Origin: Symsagittifera roscoffensis
Taxonomy: Eukaryota; Xenacoelomorpha; Acoela; Convolutidae
Length of the DNA: 64,000 bases
Direction of reading: 5' to 3'
NCBI RefSeq assembly: GCF_963678635.1
Contig: NC_087071.1
Coordinates: 28,241,325-28,305,324, forward strand
How positions within the stretch are numbered: position 1 is the first letter of the stretch; each line of letters starts with the position of its first letter. Shown in pieces: positions 1 to 11,750 of the stretch. Made by a program: the position numbers and the translations under genes. Below the pieces are notes generated by a model that worked only from the letters and a program-made list of their open reading frames with translations, did no database searches and was not told the origin of the DNA.

Positions 1-280
1 ATAGAGCATCCGGTCTGCAAGCTATGTATTAAGATTGGGAATAGGTTTACCAAAATATTAAGATAGGGAATAGAAAGGTTTTTTGGTTTGTGTGGTAAGA
101 GAATGGGAAGAAAAAAGGTTTTTTATTTTGGTAAGGAAATGTCTAGTTTTTTCCTCAAAAATTTCGGCGCGCGTTATCTATTTGGAAATATCAAGGGTTA
201 ATTAAGTATAGGTTGTGGAATTAAGGTAATTTAATTTTTGGTGCAAGGTAAGTCAATTGTAAGCAATGGTAAGTCAATGA

Positions 281-3200
281 GAAGTTTCGAAAATTACAAA
301 ATTCTTAGTAGGAGATTTAAATAGCTCCAAAAAGAATGAAACAGTGCTTTATCTACATGAAACTATGCAGAAACCTGACTGAAACGGAGCTGAAACTTCC
401 GTATAATCAGAAAAATAGTCAAAATTCATATTTGAAAATTGTTACGTACAGTTATGTCATCAAATTAGACTCAGCATCTGTCGAAAACGTATTCTTTTTA
501 CGCTCTTTATCTAGTTTATCACAATTTTTTTGGCCTAGAGAATATCTATGTTGTATACAACCTCAGTTCAAAAAAATAATTTTGATGTTAATTTTGAAAC
601 ATTGGTGGAATTTTGCCTGATTCGATTCTAATTTGAATTTTTTTAGATCCATAATAAAAATTCATTAAAAAGAGACAAAACTAAAAATATCATTTGCACA
701 TCCATTTTAATTAAGTGAAATGTGATTTCTGCGAAATAATCATTTTTCTGCTAATTTACCATAAACACATATTTTATCTAAGTTTTATCACAATTATCAT
801 CCTAGGTTCGTGTATGAAACAGATTTCGAAGAATTTTGTACGACAAAGATCAAAAACTGCATCTGTTTTTTATCAAAATTGGTAGATAGATACGAGTTTC
901 AAATTTCAAAAAATGTATCTGGTTCTTACAAAAACTAGTGGATGTATACGTACACTTTTCTAACAAACTGAAATTTATCTACATATTCATCTGTTGTAGT
1001 CTTGTTATTTCTCAAAATTATTTCTAAAGCAGAGCTTGGTAGTAGTTTTTGTTTGACAACTCATGTAATTATAAAACTTGAACTCAAATTTTTGAGTAAA
1101 ACTTTTTCTACTTTCCTCTAGGACAACTGTTTTTGTATGAAATTTAGAACTAAGAAGAAAATTTAGTGGAAAAAAAGTTTCAATTAACCAATTAATTTTG
1201 TCTCCAAATTGAATTTAAAGGAAACCCGCTTGAAAACTCTAAATTTTTGATAACTTCACTTAACTCATAAAAAGACAGAAACAAAAACACGATAAAAACC
1301 TTATCAAAGTCTCCAATTGGTAGTTTTGAATTTCGATTGTTTCTTAGACTGATATTGATTATCTAAAATCAGAAACAATTTTCTCGAAATTCAGAAATAA
1401 TTAAAATGAATTTTCTATTATAATTCATGCAAACTCAAAGTTCCTGCAAACCAATCTGAGTGATTTTCAATCCAATTTGAATGAAATTTTGCTCAAAAAT
1501 GAATTTTACATGGAAAACCGTATCATTTAAACAAACGTTCTCTAATCCAAAGCAATTTTAGTATAAAAAACCCATTTTTACTTTGACGATTCTGAACCAA
1601 GTAACTGTATATTTTTCTATGTTCCCTTATGTTATTGAAAAGTTTTTTTATTTCAGAGTTAAGTAGAGTTAAATAATTATTATTCTGGAAACTCTAGCAA
1701 AAATATCTCCAATTTTTCTTTAATTCGTCAATATTTAAATAATGTCTTAAAATTGATGGGCAACAAACAAAAAGTTTATGAACGTACTCGAATAATGAAC
1801 TAGAAAAATTTCAGAATGATAGCTAGGCAAATCAATTCAGTTAGTCGATGTTTTATAGGAATCATGTACTTTCTGGAAAAACTTTTGCCAAAAAAGTTTC
1901 AACTCATTAGATTATTATATGTATTTTTTTTTTGTAATTTGAACACAACCGATTCGCTGTAAGAAATCGACTATTTCATTTATTACTGTAGATAAAAGAT
2001 TTTTGAATTGATTTCAATTTAAAAGTTTCACGAAAGTTTGAACTCGTTTGTTGCTGATTTTTTCGTCAATTATAACCTTTGAACAGGAGCAATATTATAA
2101 AAAATCTATAGAATTCTAGGTTTTTCGAGCTTCAGTAAAAATTTTTACGGTATTTTGTCCTATATTTGATTTTGTATGTTTTTAAATTTAGTTTTTTGGA
2201 GAGTTTGCTTGCTATCCATCATCATGTAGAACTTTATTCTGACGTAAAACTTTATTCTGCTGTTTCGTGAATTGAATTTTTAGTTTTTCTGCTGCTATGT
2301 GTTTGAAAACTACAATTTGAATTTTTTGAAACTCCACAGGTTTTACGATGTCTTGACACGTCTTTACGTGTATAATCTCTGTCTATTACAAGACAATTAA
2401 CTCTTTCGTTTCTATTCAATGACGGCATCCTAAATAGTAAAAAAAAGAACAAGGGCTCAAATGAGAAGTTTCGAAAATTACAAAATTCTTAGTAGGAGAA
2501 TTAAATAGCTCCAAAAAGAATGAAACAGTGCTTTATCTACATGAAACTATGCAGAAACCTTACTGAAACGGAGCTGAAACTTCCGTATAATCAGAAAAAT
2601 AGTCAAAATTCATATTTGAAAATTGTTACGTACAGTTACGTCATCAAATTAGACTCAGCATCTGTCCAAAACTTATCTTTCCTACGCTCTATATCTAGTT
2701 TGCCACTAATTTTTTGGCCTAGAGAATATCTATGTTGTAAGTAACCTCAATTCAAAAAACTAATTTTGGTATTAATTTTGAAACGTTGGCGGAAATTTGC
2801 ATGATTCGATTCTAACTTGAACTTTTTAAAGCTTCAGAAAAAAATTCATTCAAAAGCGACAAAACTAAAAATATCATTTAAACATCCAAATTATTTAAGT
2901 GAAATGTGATTTCTGCGAAATAATCATTTTTCTGCTAATTTACCATAAACACATATTTTACCTAAGTTTTTATCAAAAATATTATCCTAGGTTCGTGTAT
3001 GAAACAGATTTTGCGGAATGTTGTATGTCAAAGATCAAAAACTGCATCTGTTTCTTATCAAAAATGGTAGATATATACGATTTTCAATATTAAAAATTTG
3101 TATCTGGTTCTTACAAAAACTAGTGGATATGTACACTTTTCTAATGTTCTACATAATCATCTGTTCTAGTCTTGTTATTTCTCAAAACTATTTCTACAGC

Positions 3201-4200
3201 AGGGCTTGATAGTAGTTTTTGTTTGACAATTCATGTATTTATTAAACTTGATCACAACAATTTCCTCTACGACAACTGCTTTTGTATAAAAATCAGAACT
3301 TAGAAGATAATTTAGCGGAAAAAAAGTTTCAATTAACCAATCAATTTTGTCTCCAAATTGAATTTAAATGAAACCCGCTTGATAACTCTAATTTTTTGAC
3401 AACTTCACTTAACTCATATAACGATAGAAACAAAAACACGATAAAAATCTTATCAATGTCTCCACTTGGTAGTTTTGAATTTCGATTGTTTCTTAGACTG
3501 ATATTGATTATCTAAAATCAGAAATAAATTTCTCAAAATTCGGAATTAATTAAAATGTATTTCAAATAAATTTCCTGCAAGATCAAAGTTCCTGCAAACC
3601 AATCAGTGATTTTTAATCCAATTTGAATAAAATTTTGCTCAAAACTGATTTTTAAATAGAAAAACCGAATCATTCAAACGAACATTCTCTAATCCAAAGC
3701 AAACTTAGTATAAAAAAATATTTTTACTAAGAATATTTTGAACCAAAAAACTGTATATTTTTTTATGTTCCCTGCTGATATTGAAAAGACTTTTAGTTCA
3801 GAGTTAAATAGTATTAAATAACTATTATTCTAGAAACTCTAGAAATTATATCTCCATTTTTTTTTAAATTCGTCAATATTTAAATAATGTCCTAAAATTG
3901 ATGGTCAACAAACAAAAAGTTCATAATGTGTATTTTTATTGTATTTTGAACACAACGGATTTGCTGTAAGAAATCTACTTTTTTATATATTAATGTAGAT
4001 TAAAAATTTTTGATTTGATTTCAATTGAGAATTTCACGACAGTTTGAACTCGTTTTTTGCTGACCTTTTCATCAATCAGAACCTTTAAACAAAAGCAATA
4101 TTATGAAAATTCTATAGATTTCTAGGTTTTTCCAGCTTCAGTAAAAGTTTTTACGATAATTTGTCCTATATTTGAGTTTGTATAATTTAAAATTTTTTTA
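281..4200 (+). repeat. Two-copy direct duplication in the left arm
   Basis: Segment 281-2200 is repeated at about 2463-4200 with small indels. Both copies begin GAAGTTTCGAAAATTACAAA and stay alignable through the AAACTGCATCTGTTT and GGCAACAAACAAAAAG-like stretches. Each copy opens a short frame starting MKQCFIYMKLC (94 and 74 residues). That frame is not kept in the inverted right-arm copy (about 15790-15950), so it is probably not a gene. No other coding signal was seen. Confidence 0.8.
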
Positions 4201-5032
4201 AAAATTTATTTTAAACATATTCATGTTGTCTAAAACAAATTAAAGGCCTATTTAGAGAACTTTACTCAATCAAAGAGTTTACTTTTGAACCAAGTTTTGA
4301 GTATCAAAGCCTTAAATTTACTGCTGAGTTGCACCTGACTAGAACATAAACTTTTTATTTGAAACGTTTGAAGGTGCAAAATGTGATATGATAAAACTTA
4401 GGTCTTTTTTGGTTTCTGCTTGATCTACCATCTTCCATTTGAATCCATTTTGAACAAAATATAAACAAAAATTGATGTTTTTATGTAAAAATGTATCATT
4501 TCAAAGATGGTTTACTATTCTGAAGCGAAATTTGCACCAAATTAACCATTTGTAAGATGCTTCGATCAAAGATTCCTGATCCAGATAATTGTATGTTCCT
4601 ATTTTAACCCTTAATTTCAAATTTTTAAATGAATGTCTAGTTCATACTCAATTAATTTTTTGCTTGGAAGTGCCCAACAAAATTATCCAAAATTAATACA
4701 TCTTCTCTAAACCAATTATCAAAAAAAGTGAAAAGAAGTTATGATTTTTGATACATCAAATAAAAGCTATTTGCTTGAAACCGCGCTACTCCTTGATTAC
4801 AATCAAAGGAAACTAAACTAAGAATTTTTTGAAATGATAGCTAAGCAAACATGTTCAATTAGTCATTGTTTCATAAATGTCTTGTACATTTTGTATAGAT
4901 TTTTAGCAAACACATAGCTACTCATTAGCTTATAAATGCTTTTTTACTGCAAATTTAACACATTAAAAACCCCGTAAAGTTGCTATCATTGCAGGTATTA
5001 CTGTAAGTAAAAGAATTTTGAATTAACATCTA

Positions 5033-7250
5033 TTGAGAGTTTCACAATAAATTGAACTCGGCGTCGCTGATATTTTCATAAAGTAGAACCTTTGAACAAA
5101 AGCTACAATCTGAAAAATCTATAGGTTTCTAGATTTTTCCAGCTTCATTAAAATTTTTTAAAGTAATTTGTCCTATGTTTGATTTTGTATATTTTTAAAT
5201 TTAACTTAAATAAATTTGTTTGGAAACTGCTGTTTAAGCTATCCATCATCATGTAGAACTTTATTCTGTTGTAGAAAAAGATTTTCTGCTGTTTTTTGAA
5301 TTGAATGTTTAGTTTAATTACGGCTATGTGTTTGAAAACTACAATTTGATTTTTTTAAACTCCACAGGTTTTACGATGTCTTGACACATCTTTACGTGTA
5401 TAATCTCTGTTTATTACAAGACAATCAATTTTTTCACTTCTATTCAGTGACTGCATCCTAATTAGTAAAAAAAAGAACCTGGGCTCAATCGAGAGGTTTT
5501 GAAAGTTAAAAAATGAGATTTGAATAGCTCCAAGAAACAATAAAATAAAACAAAAACAGCAAATTTCCGGATCAATTTTTTTACGTGAAAGAAAATCAGA
5601 ATGGATTTTATCCTACTTGGTGTGGCTCAAACAAAACCAACCATAAAAATTTCAAAATTTATGATATCAGCCAATCAGAATCAAGCTCTACTTTTCAGGG
5701 AACTTTCAATAGTTTTGTTTTCAACTAATCAGAACTCAGCTATTCTAGACATAATATTGAATGAAAAAAAATTACTTTTTGAATAATGACAAAGGAAAAA
5801 CATTTAAATTTCCTCGAGGAACTCTTAAAGAAAAAAACTTTTCCATGTGATTTCCTAATCGATGAAATAGATGTAGATTCTTACTTTTTTTAACATTTTT
5901 TGGAGGTTTATCTTGTTCAAAAATGAATTCACCGACTTATTAAATGCTTATTCAGGAAATTTTACTCAATCGAAGAGTTTTTGTTGAACCGAGTATTGAG
6001 TATCAAAGCCTTAAGCGTGCTGCTGATTTACACCTGACTAGAAACAAGTTTTTATGGTTCCAGTTGAAAAACAACAAAAATTTTTGCTCAGACACAAAAA
6101 AAATCAAAACAAAATTTCGCACACTTGTTAAAATCACTTGTCAAATTGAGAGTTTCACAATAAATTGAACTCGGCGTCGCTGATATTTTCATCAAGCAGA
6201 ACCTTTGAACAAAAGCTACAATCTGAAAAATCTATCGATTTCTAGATTTTTCCAGCTTCATTAAAAAATTTTAAAGTAATTTGTCCTAGGTTTGATTTTG
6301 TATAGTTTTAAAATTAACTTTTTGGAGAGTTTGTTTGTAAACTGCTGTGTAAGCTATCCATCATCATGTAGAACTTTATTCTGATGTAGAAAATTTTTCT
6401 GCTAATTTTTGAATTGAATGCTTAGTTTATCTGCTGCTATGTGTTTGAAAACTACAATTTGATTTTTTTTGAACTCCACAGGTTTTACGATGTCTTGACA
6501 CATCTTTACGTGTTTAATCTCTGTCTATTACAAGACAATCAACTTTTTCTTTTCTATTCAGTGACTGCATCCTAATGAGTAAAAAAAGAACCTGGGCTCA
6601 AATGAGAGGTTTCGAAAGTTAAAAAATGAGATTTGAATAGCTCCAAAAAAGAATAAAAATAAAACAAAAACAGCCAATTTCCGGATCAATTTTTTTAAGT
6701 GGACGAAAATCAGAATGGATTTCATCCTATTTGGTGTGGCTCAAACAAAAACCAACCAAAATAATTTCAAAAGTATGATATCAGCCAATCAGAATCAAGC
6801 TCTACTTTTCAGGGAATTTTCAACAGTTTTGTTTTAACTAATCAGAACTCAGCTATTTCTAGACATACTATTGCATGAAAAAAATTATTTTTTGAAAAAT
6901 GACAATTGAAAAAGATTTGAATTTCGTCGATGAACTCTTAAAGAAAAAAACTATTCCATGTGATTTCCTAATCGATGAAATAGATGTAGATTCTTATTTT
7001 TTCACATTTTTTTGGAGGTTTATCTTGTCCAAAAATGAGTTCACCTACTTAGTAAAGGCCTATTCAGGAAATTTTACTCAATCAAAGAATTTTTGTTGAA
7101 CCGAGTATTGAGTATCAAAGCCTTAAACTTGCTGCTGATTTACACCTGACTAGAAACAAGTTTTTATGGTTCCAGTTGAAAAACAACAAAAATTTTTGCT
7201 CAGACATAAAAAAAAATCAAAACAAAATTTCGCACACTTGTTAAAAATCA
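5033..7250 (+). repeat. Tandem duplication of about 1.11 kb in the left arm
   Basis: The motif GAGAGTTTCACAATAAATTG occurs at about 5033 and 6146, and CGAGTATTGAGTATCAAAGC at about 5990 and 7100. The constant spacing of roughly 1112 bases shows a head-to-tail duplication. The shared block ending in the GGTTTTACGATGTCTTGACA motif also occurs near 2339, linking this unit to the longer left-arm duplication. The segment from 7250 to about 8380 is A/T-rich and contains iterated motifs (ACCACAAAAA, TTTTGCATA) that are inverted relative to 8470-8600. No gene was recognised there. Confidence 0.75.
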
Positions 7251-8749
7251 AAACATTTTGTTTTTGCGAGTTGCAAAACTTTTTCATAATAACCTTAGGA
7301 CATATCTTAAAAAAATCAATGAAAACTTCAGATTTTAAGAAAACCTCCAATGAATTAAATTTCGCAATTGAAAGGAGTATGTATCGAACCTTACCTTATC
7401 ATTAAATAGAATTTATGAAACTCTTTGTTGTTATTTTGATTGTTAAGAAATTCAATTTGCGCGTGTATGTTGATCCAAAACATCAGAAAAAAACAACGTA
7501 ATAGAATAGCGAATAGCACTCAAAGTCATCAATCTTGAACAATTCTTAGCAATAACTGATGTAGTTTTAATATATTAAACTTTTACGTTTAATTGCGTTT
7601 TCATCAAAACTGCATTTTTGCAAATTTTGTTCGAAAAACCACAAAAATCTTTACATTTTACACAAAAAAAAGCCAAAAAATTTTCGTAATAATTATAGAA
7701 CACATGTTAAGAAAACCCAGAAAAATTTGATATTTTAAGAAAAAATTCAAACTAACTAATCCGCAATTTGAAGAAAACTTTAACAATTCTTTTTTACTTT
7801 GTTAATAATTAAAATTTTCGAATTTCTCTGTGCTGGATTTGATCGTTAGGAAATCCAGTTTTTGCTTTTATATTGATCAAAAACATCAGAAAAACAACGT
7901 AATAAGTTAGGGAATAGCACTAGACTTCATCAATATCAAAGTTTTTTCCAACAAAAGTTTAACACGTTTTTTACAAAGAAACTTTGCGTTTTTCGCATAG
8001 GCTCAAGAAATAAGATGTTAGACTTTTGCGTATATTTTTCAAAAAACCACAAAAAAAACTTTCACTTTACAAAAAAAAACTCCCTAATTATTTTTGCATA
8101 CTCGTTTAAAAAATCCAAAAAAGTTTTCGCACCTTATGAAAAAAAAAATAAATTAATATTTTGCATATTTTGTAAAGAAATCAAACCAAATTTTTTAATC
8201 CTGCTAAAAAAATTCCGAGCTAATTTTTGCGCACGCGTTAAAATTACATAAATTTTTAAAATTGTTCAAAAGGAAACACGATTAATTTTTACATATGATA
8301 CAGGTTAAAAGAAAAAATGAAACGCTCCCTTTTACAGAACGATCAATGTAACAATCAAAAACTATTAGCGAATCAAAGTAAGAGTTTTATATCCTTTCCA
8401 AAAAAGGTAAGCTAATCTGTGTAGACGCAAGCTTCTGAATAGAGCTTAGATGCTGTTTTTTAAAGGTTTTTGGGCAAATTTTCTGACGAAAAAAACTTGC
8501 AAAATTGATTTGATTTATTAACAAGTGTGCGAAAAAATTAACTTTTTTTTTGTAAGATGTGAGATTTTTTTGTGGTTTTTCGAAAAATACATGCAAATTT
8601 TCAGTTTATTATTTCTAAACTTCTCTATGACCTCTTAATTTATATCTTTTTTCTTATCTTTAAAAAAACACACGATGCGAAAAAGTTTTAAATAGCAAAA
8701 CACAAGACAACATCCAATATAATAACAGATCAAAGAGCTGTCGAGCAGC

Positions 8750-9330
8750 TGAGTTTCCAAAACTTTGTACGTTCTGAATAAAGCGAAAAGCTGGTTTTCC
8801 CTCCATCATTGATGCCTCCATCGCCGGTGGTTCGCTCATTGGAGTCCTTGGTTCAGAGAATCCCTCATCCTCTTCGATTGCAATTGAGTTCTACGCAGAT
8901 CTTTCTTCTTGCAACGAAAAAAGGAAGCTTTTTACTGGTTGAGTCACCTAGAGCCAGAAACCTCAGAATAGTCCATCCCAACTTGTTCTGCAATCTATGA
9001 CATCATTCCCATCATCCTGGCAACTTGATTCTCGGTGATGGGAGCCTGCATCTTGTGATGTTCACTGAAGTCTCTCCTCATGATTCTGATCATGAGCCAC
9101 ACTTGAATTGGGAAGTACATTGAGCCAAAAAAAATCTCAGAGACTGACTCGAGCACCTTGTCATCATTTCTGGTAAAAACTCGACCGAATACGTGAGGTT
9201 GTTATCCTGAACGGAGGAGATTATTCTGAGAAATACGTTACTGAGTAAATGAATTTGGAACAAGGAAATTGACTGATTTAGAGCTGATAGAGGAGTTAGT
9301 CGACAGTAGTTAAATTGAAAACAATTTGAT
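8750..9330 (-). pseudogene. Decayed unknown ORF, copy 1, inside the inverted-repeat element
   Basis: Read on the minus strand from about 9330, an open stretch starts with residues like FNYCRLTPLSALNQ and runs to FLPEMMT. It then shifts frame into VLESVSEIFFGS, PIQVWLMIRIMRRDFSEHH and TENQVARMMGMMS. A TAG follows, and after further shifts an acidic, proline-rich tail (IEEDEGFSEP, SEPPAMEA). The same protein segments occur in the second copy 2.4 kb away, which argues that this was once coding. No known domain was recognised. It may be a gene of the element itself or a captured and amplified host exon. A 40-base GT...AG-bounded stretch sits before the acidic part, but joining across it does not restore that frame. 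Confidence 0.45.
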
Positions 9331-11179
9331 TCCTATTTAAAAGTGAGCGTGTATCTTCAACTCAAGCTTGGGGGTTTGAACAATCAGAATATATTTTCCT
9401 TATATGGAGGGTAGTCCTGTCCAATCAGATTTTAGCTTCCTTTTAGGGAATATTTGATAAAAGTCGAATCCAATCAGAATAAAAGTTCTATTTTAGGAAA
9501 TTTTTTTACCTTGTCGTTTCCGATCACAAGAAAAATTCATTTATGCTATGGTGGTGTCTTCACCAAAAGGACCCTTTTAAGGACCTAATTCTTCAAATTG
9601 TGTAAAAATTTACACAAAGAAAAATGCAAATTGAAATGACCACAGGTTGTTTGCTGTGAAAATAAGAAAATGTGCTGATGTAAATTACAAAACAAAAAAA
9701 ATGAGGACTAGTAGCATTTCTACAAACTGTTTCATCCAGTCAATTAAGTTTTTGTATATAAACCAATTTAAAAAAATTTTTGGGCAGATAGTCAAATTCT
9801 TTGGTTTTGATGTAAATTTGATAGCTCGAAATTGATGTATTCTCAAAGCAAATGTTTTGAACTTTGAAAACTTTTACAAAAATTGAGAAAAAAAAGAGTT
9901 TGGCTGGTAACTTTTGACCAATTTGGAAATTGGGTAGGGAATAAAAACAGTCTTTGAAATTTCATCACTTTACATTTTTTTCAATTTAAAATTTTCCAGA
10001 TAAATTTTTTTTTCTAGTCAAGTGTAACACAGCAGTAAATTTAAGGCTTTGATACTCAATACTCGATTCAAAACAAAACTTTTTGATTGTGTAAGTTTCC
10101 CTATAGGCCTATACTTAATCAGATAAATCCGTTTTGGACATCATAAATGTCCAAATATAAGTTTTTAAATATTTACAAATTTGTACAACTATTTTCAAAA
10201 ATTCTGATTGTTGAAAAGATCAGCAGCAACTTAGTTCAAATATCGTGAAGCTCTCAAAAAAAGTTGATCGAAAAATCTTTAATTTACAGTAATATTTGCA
10301 ATGTAGATTTTTTACGGGGATTCTGTTGTATTTCACTTGCAGTAAAAGGGCATGAAATAAATTAATGAGTAGCTATGTGTTTGCTAAAAATCTGTTCAAA
10401 AAGTACAAGATATCTATACAATAATGACTTATCGAAAATTTTTCCTTAACTATTATTTCAAAATTTCCTAGTTTACTGTTTTTTGATTGTAATCAAGTAG
10501 TAGCTCATTTTTAAGCAGATAACATGTAGTTGATGTATCAAAAATTATGATTTTTTTTCTGATTTTTTGATAACTGGTTTAGAGATGATGAATAAAGTTT
10601 GGATAAATTTGTTGGGCATTGAGCACTTCCAGGAAAAACGTTTCTTACGTATGAACTAAATATTTTAGTTAAGCGTTAAAACAGTTCAGAAGTTTAGCGT
10701 TAAAACAAGAACATACCTTTATCTGGATCAGAAACTTCTTGATTTAAACATTATAGCAAATGGTATTTCTGGGGCAAAATTTCTTCAAATTGCCAAAACA
10801 CTTAATATAAATTTTTTTAAGATACAAAACTTTCTTTAATTTTTTTAACAAAACTTCTGAAATTATTATGAAAAACTTTGCAACATGCAAAATTGTTTTG
10901 ATTTATTAACAAGTGTGCAAAGTTTTTTTTGATTTTTCGTGTAAGATGTGAGATTTTTTGTGAATTATTTAAGAACCAGTTTGTTGTTTCTACTGACGAT
11001 GCAAAAAAAGGCAAAATTTTGTTATGATGGATAAAAATTTTTTAACAAAACTTCTATGACCTCTTAATTAATCTCTTTGTTCTAATGTCTTAAAAAGAAA
11101 AAGAAACGATGCCAAAAATTTGAAGTAACCAAATACAAGACAGCAACCATTATATTTACAGATCAGGAGCTGTCAAGCA

Positions 11180-11750
11180 CCTGAGTTCTCAAAACTTTGT
11201 AAGCTCTAAATAAAGCAAAATCTGGTCTTGCCTCCGTCGGCGGTGCCTCCATCGCCGGTGGTTCGCTCACTGGAGTCCATGGTTCAGAGAACCTCTCATC
11301 CTCTTCGATTGTAATTGGGTTCTCCGTAGATCTTTCTTCTTCCCACGAAATAAGAAAGTTTTTTTTTACAAGTGAGTCACATATATAGAGTCAGGAATCT
11401 CGGGATAGTCCATACCAACTTGTTTTGCAATCTGTGACATCCTTCCCATCCTGGCAAATTGATTCTCGGTCATGGGAACTTGCATGTTGTGATGTTCACT
11501 GAAGTCTCTCCTCATGATTTTGATTATTTGCCACACTTGGATTGGGACATCCATTGGACCAAGAAAAACCCAGAGACTGACTCGAGCAACTTGATTGTCA
11601 TCATTTCTGGTAGAAACTTGACCGATGATATGAGGTTGTTTTTCTGATAGGAAAACATCATTCTCACAAATAAATTACTGAGTAAAGGAAACTGGAACAA
11701 AGAATTAGGCTGATCTAGAGCTGATAGAGAAGCTAGTTGACGGTAGTGAA
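11180..11750 (-). pseudogene. Decayed unknown ORF, copy 2, inside the inverted-repeat element
   Basis: Minus-strand counterpart of the frame at 8750-9330. One frame reads LHYRQLASLSALDQ ... VRMMFSYQKNNLISS ... FLPEMMTIKLLESVSG and stops. A second frame carries on as MDVPIQVWQIIKIMRRDFSE ... MTENQFARMGRMSQIAKQVG ... MDYPEIPDS. A third gives ITIEEDERFSEPW and SEPPAMEAPP. The frame break after LESVSG is a one-base deletion relative to copy 1, whereas copy 1 breaks just before this point. The ancestral reading frame can therefore be inferred as continuous through this region. No family was recognised. The helical, Met-rich central part and acidic tail are all that can be described. Confidence 0.5.

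Noticed and set aside
336-2744. Two near-identical open frames (94 and 74 residues) starting MKQCFIYMKLC
   Set aside because: They differ in length through frame changes, the inverted right-arm copy does not keep the frame, and composition is that of the surrounding AT-rich repeat. Duplication alone explains the similarity.
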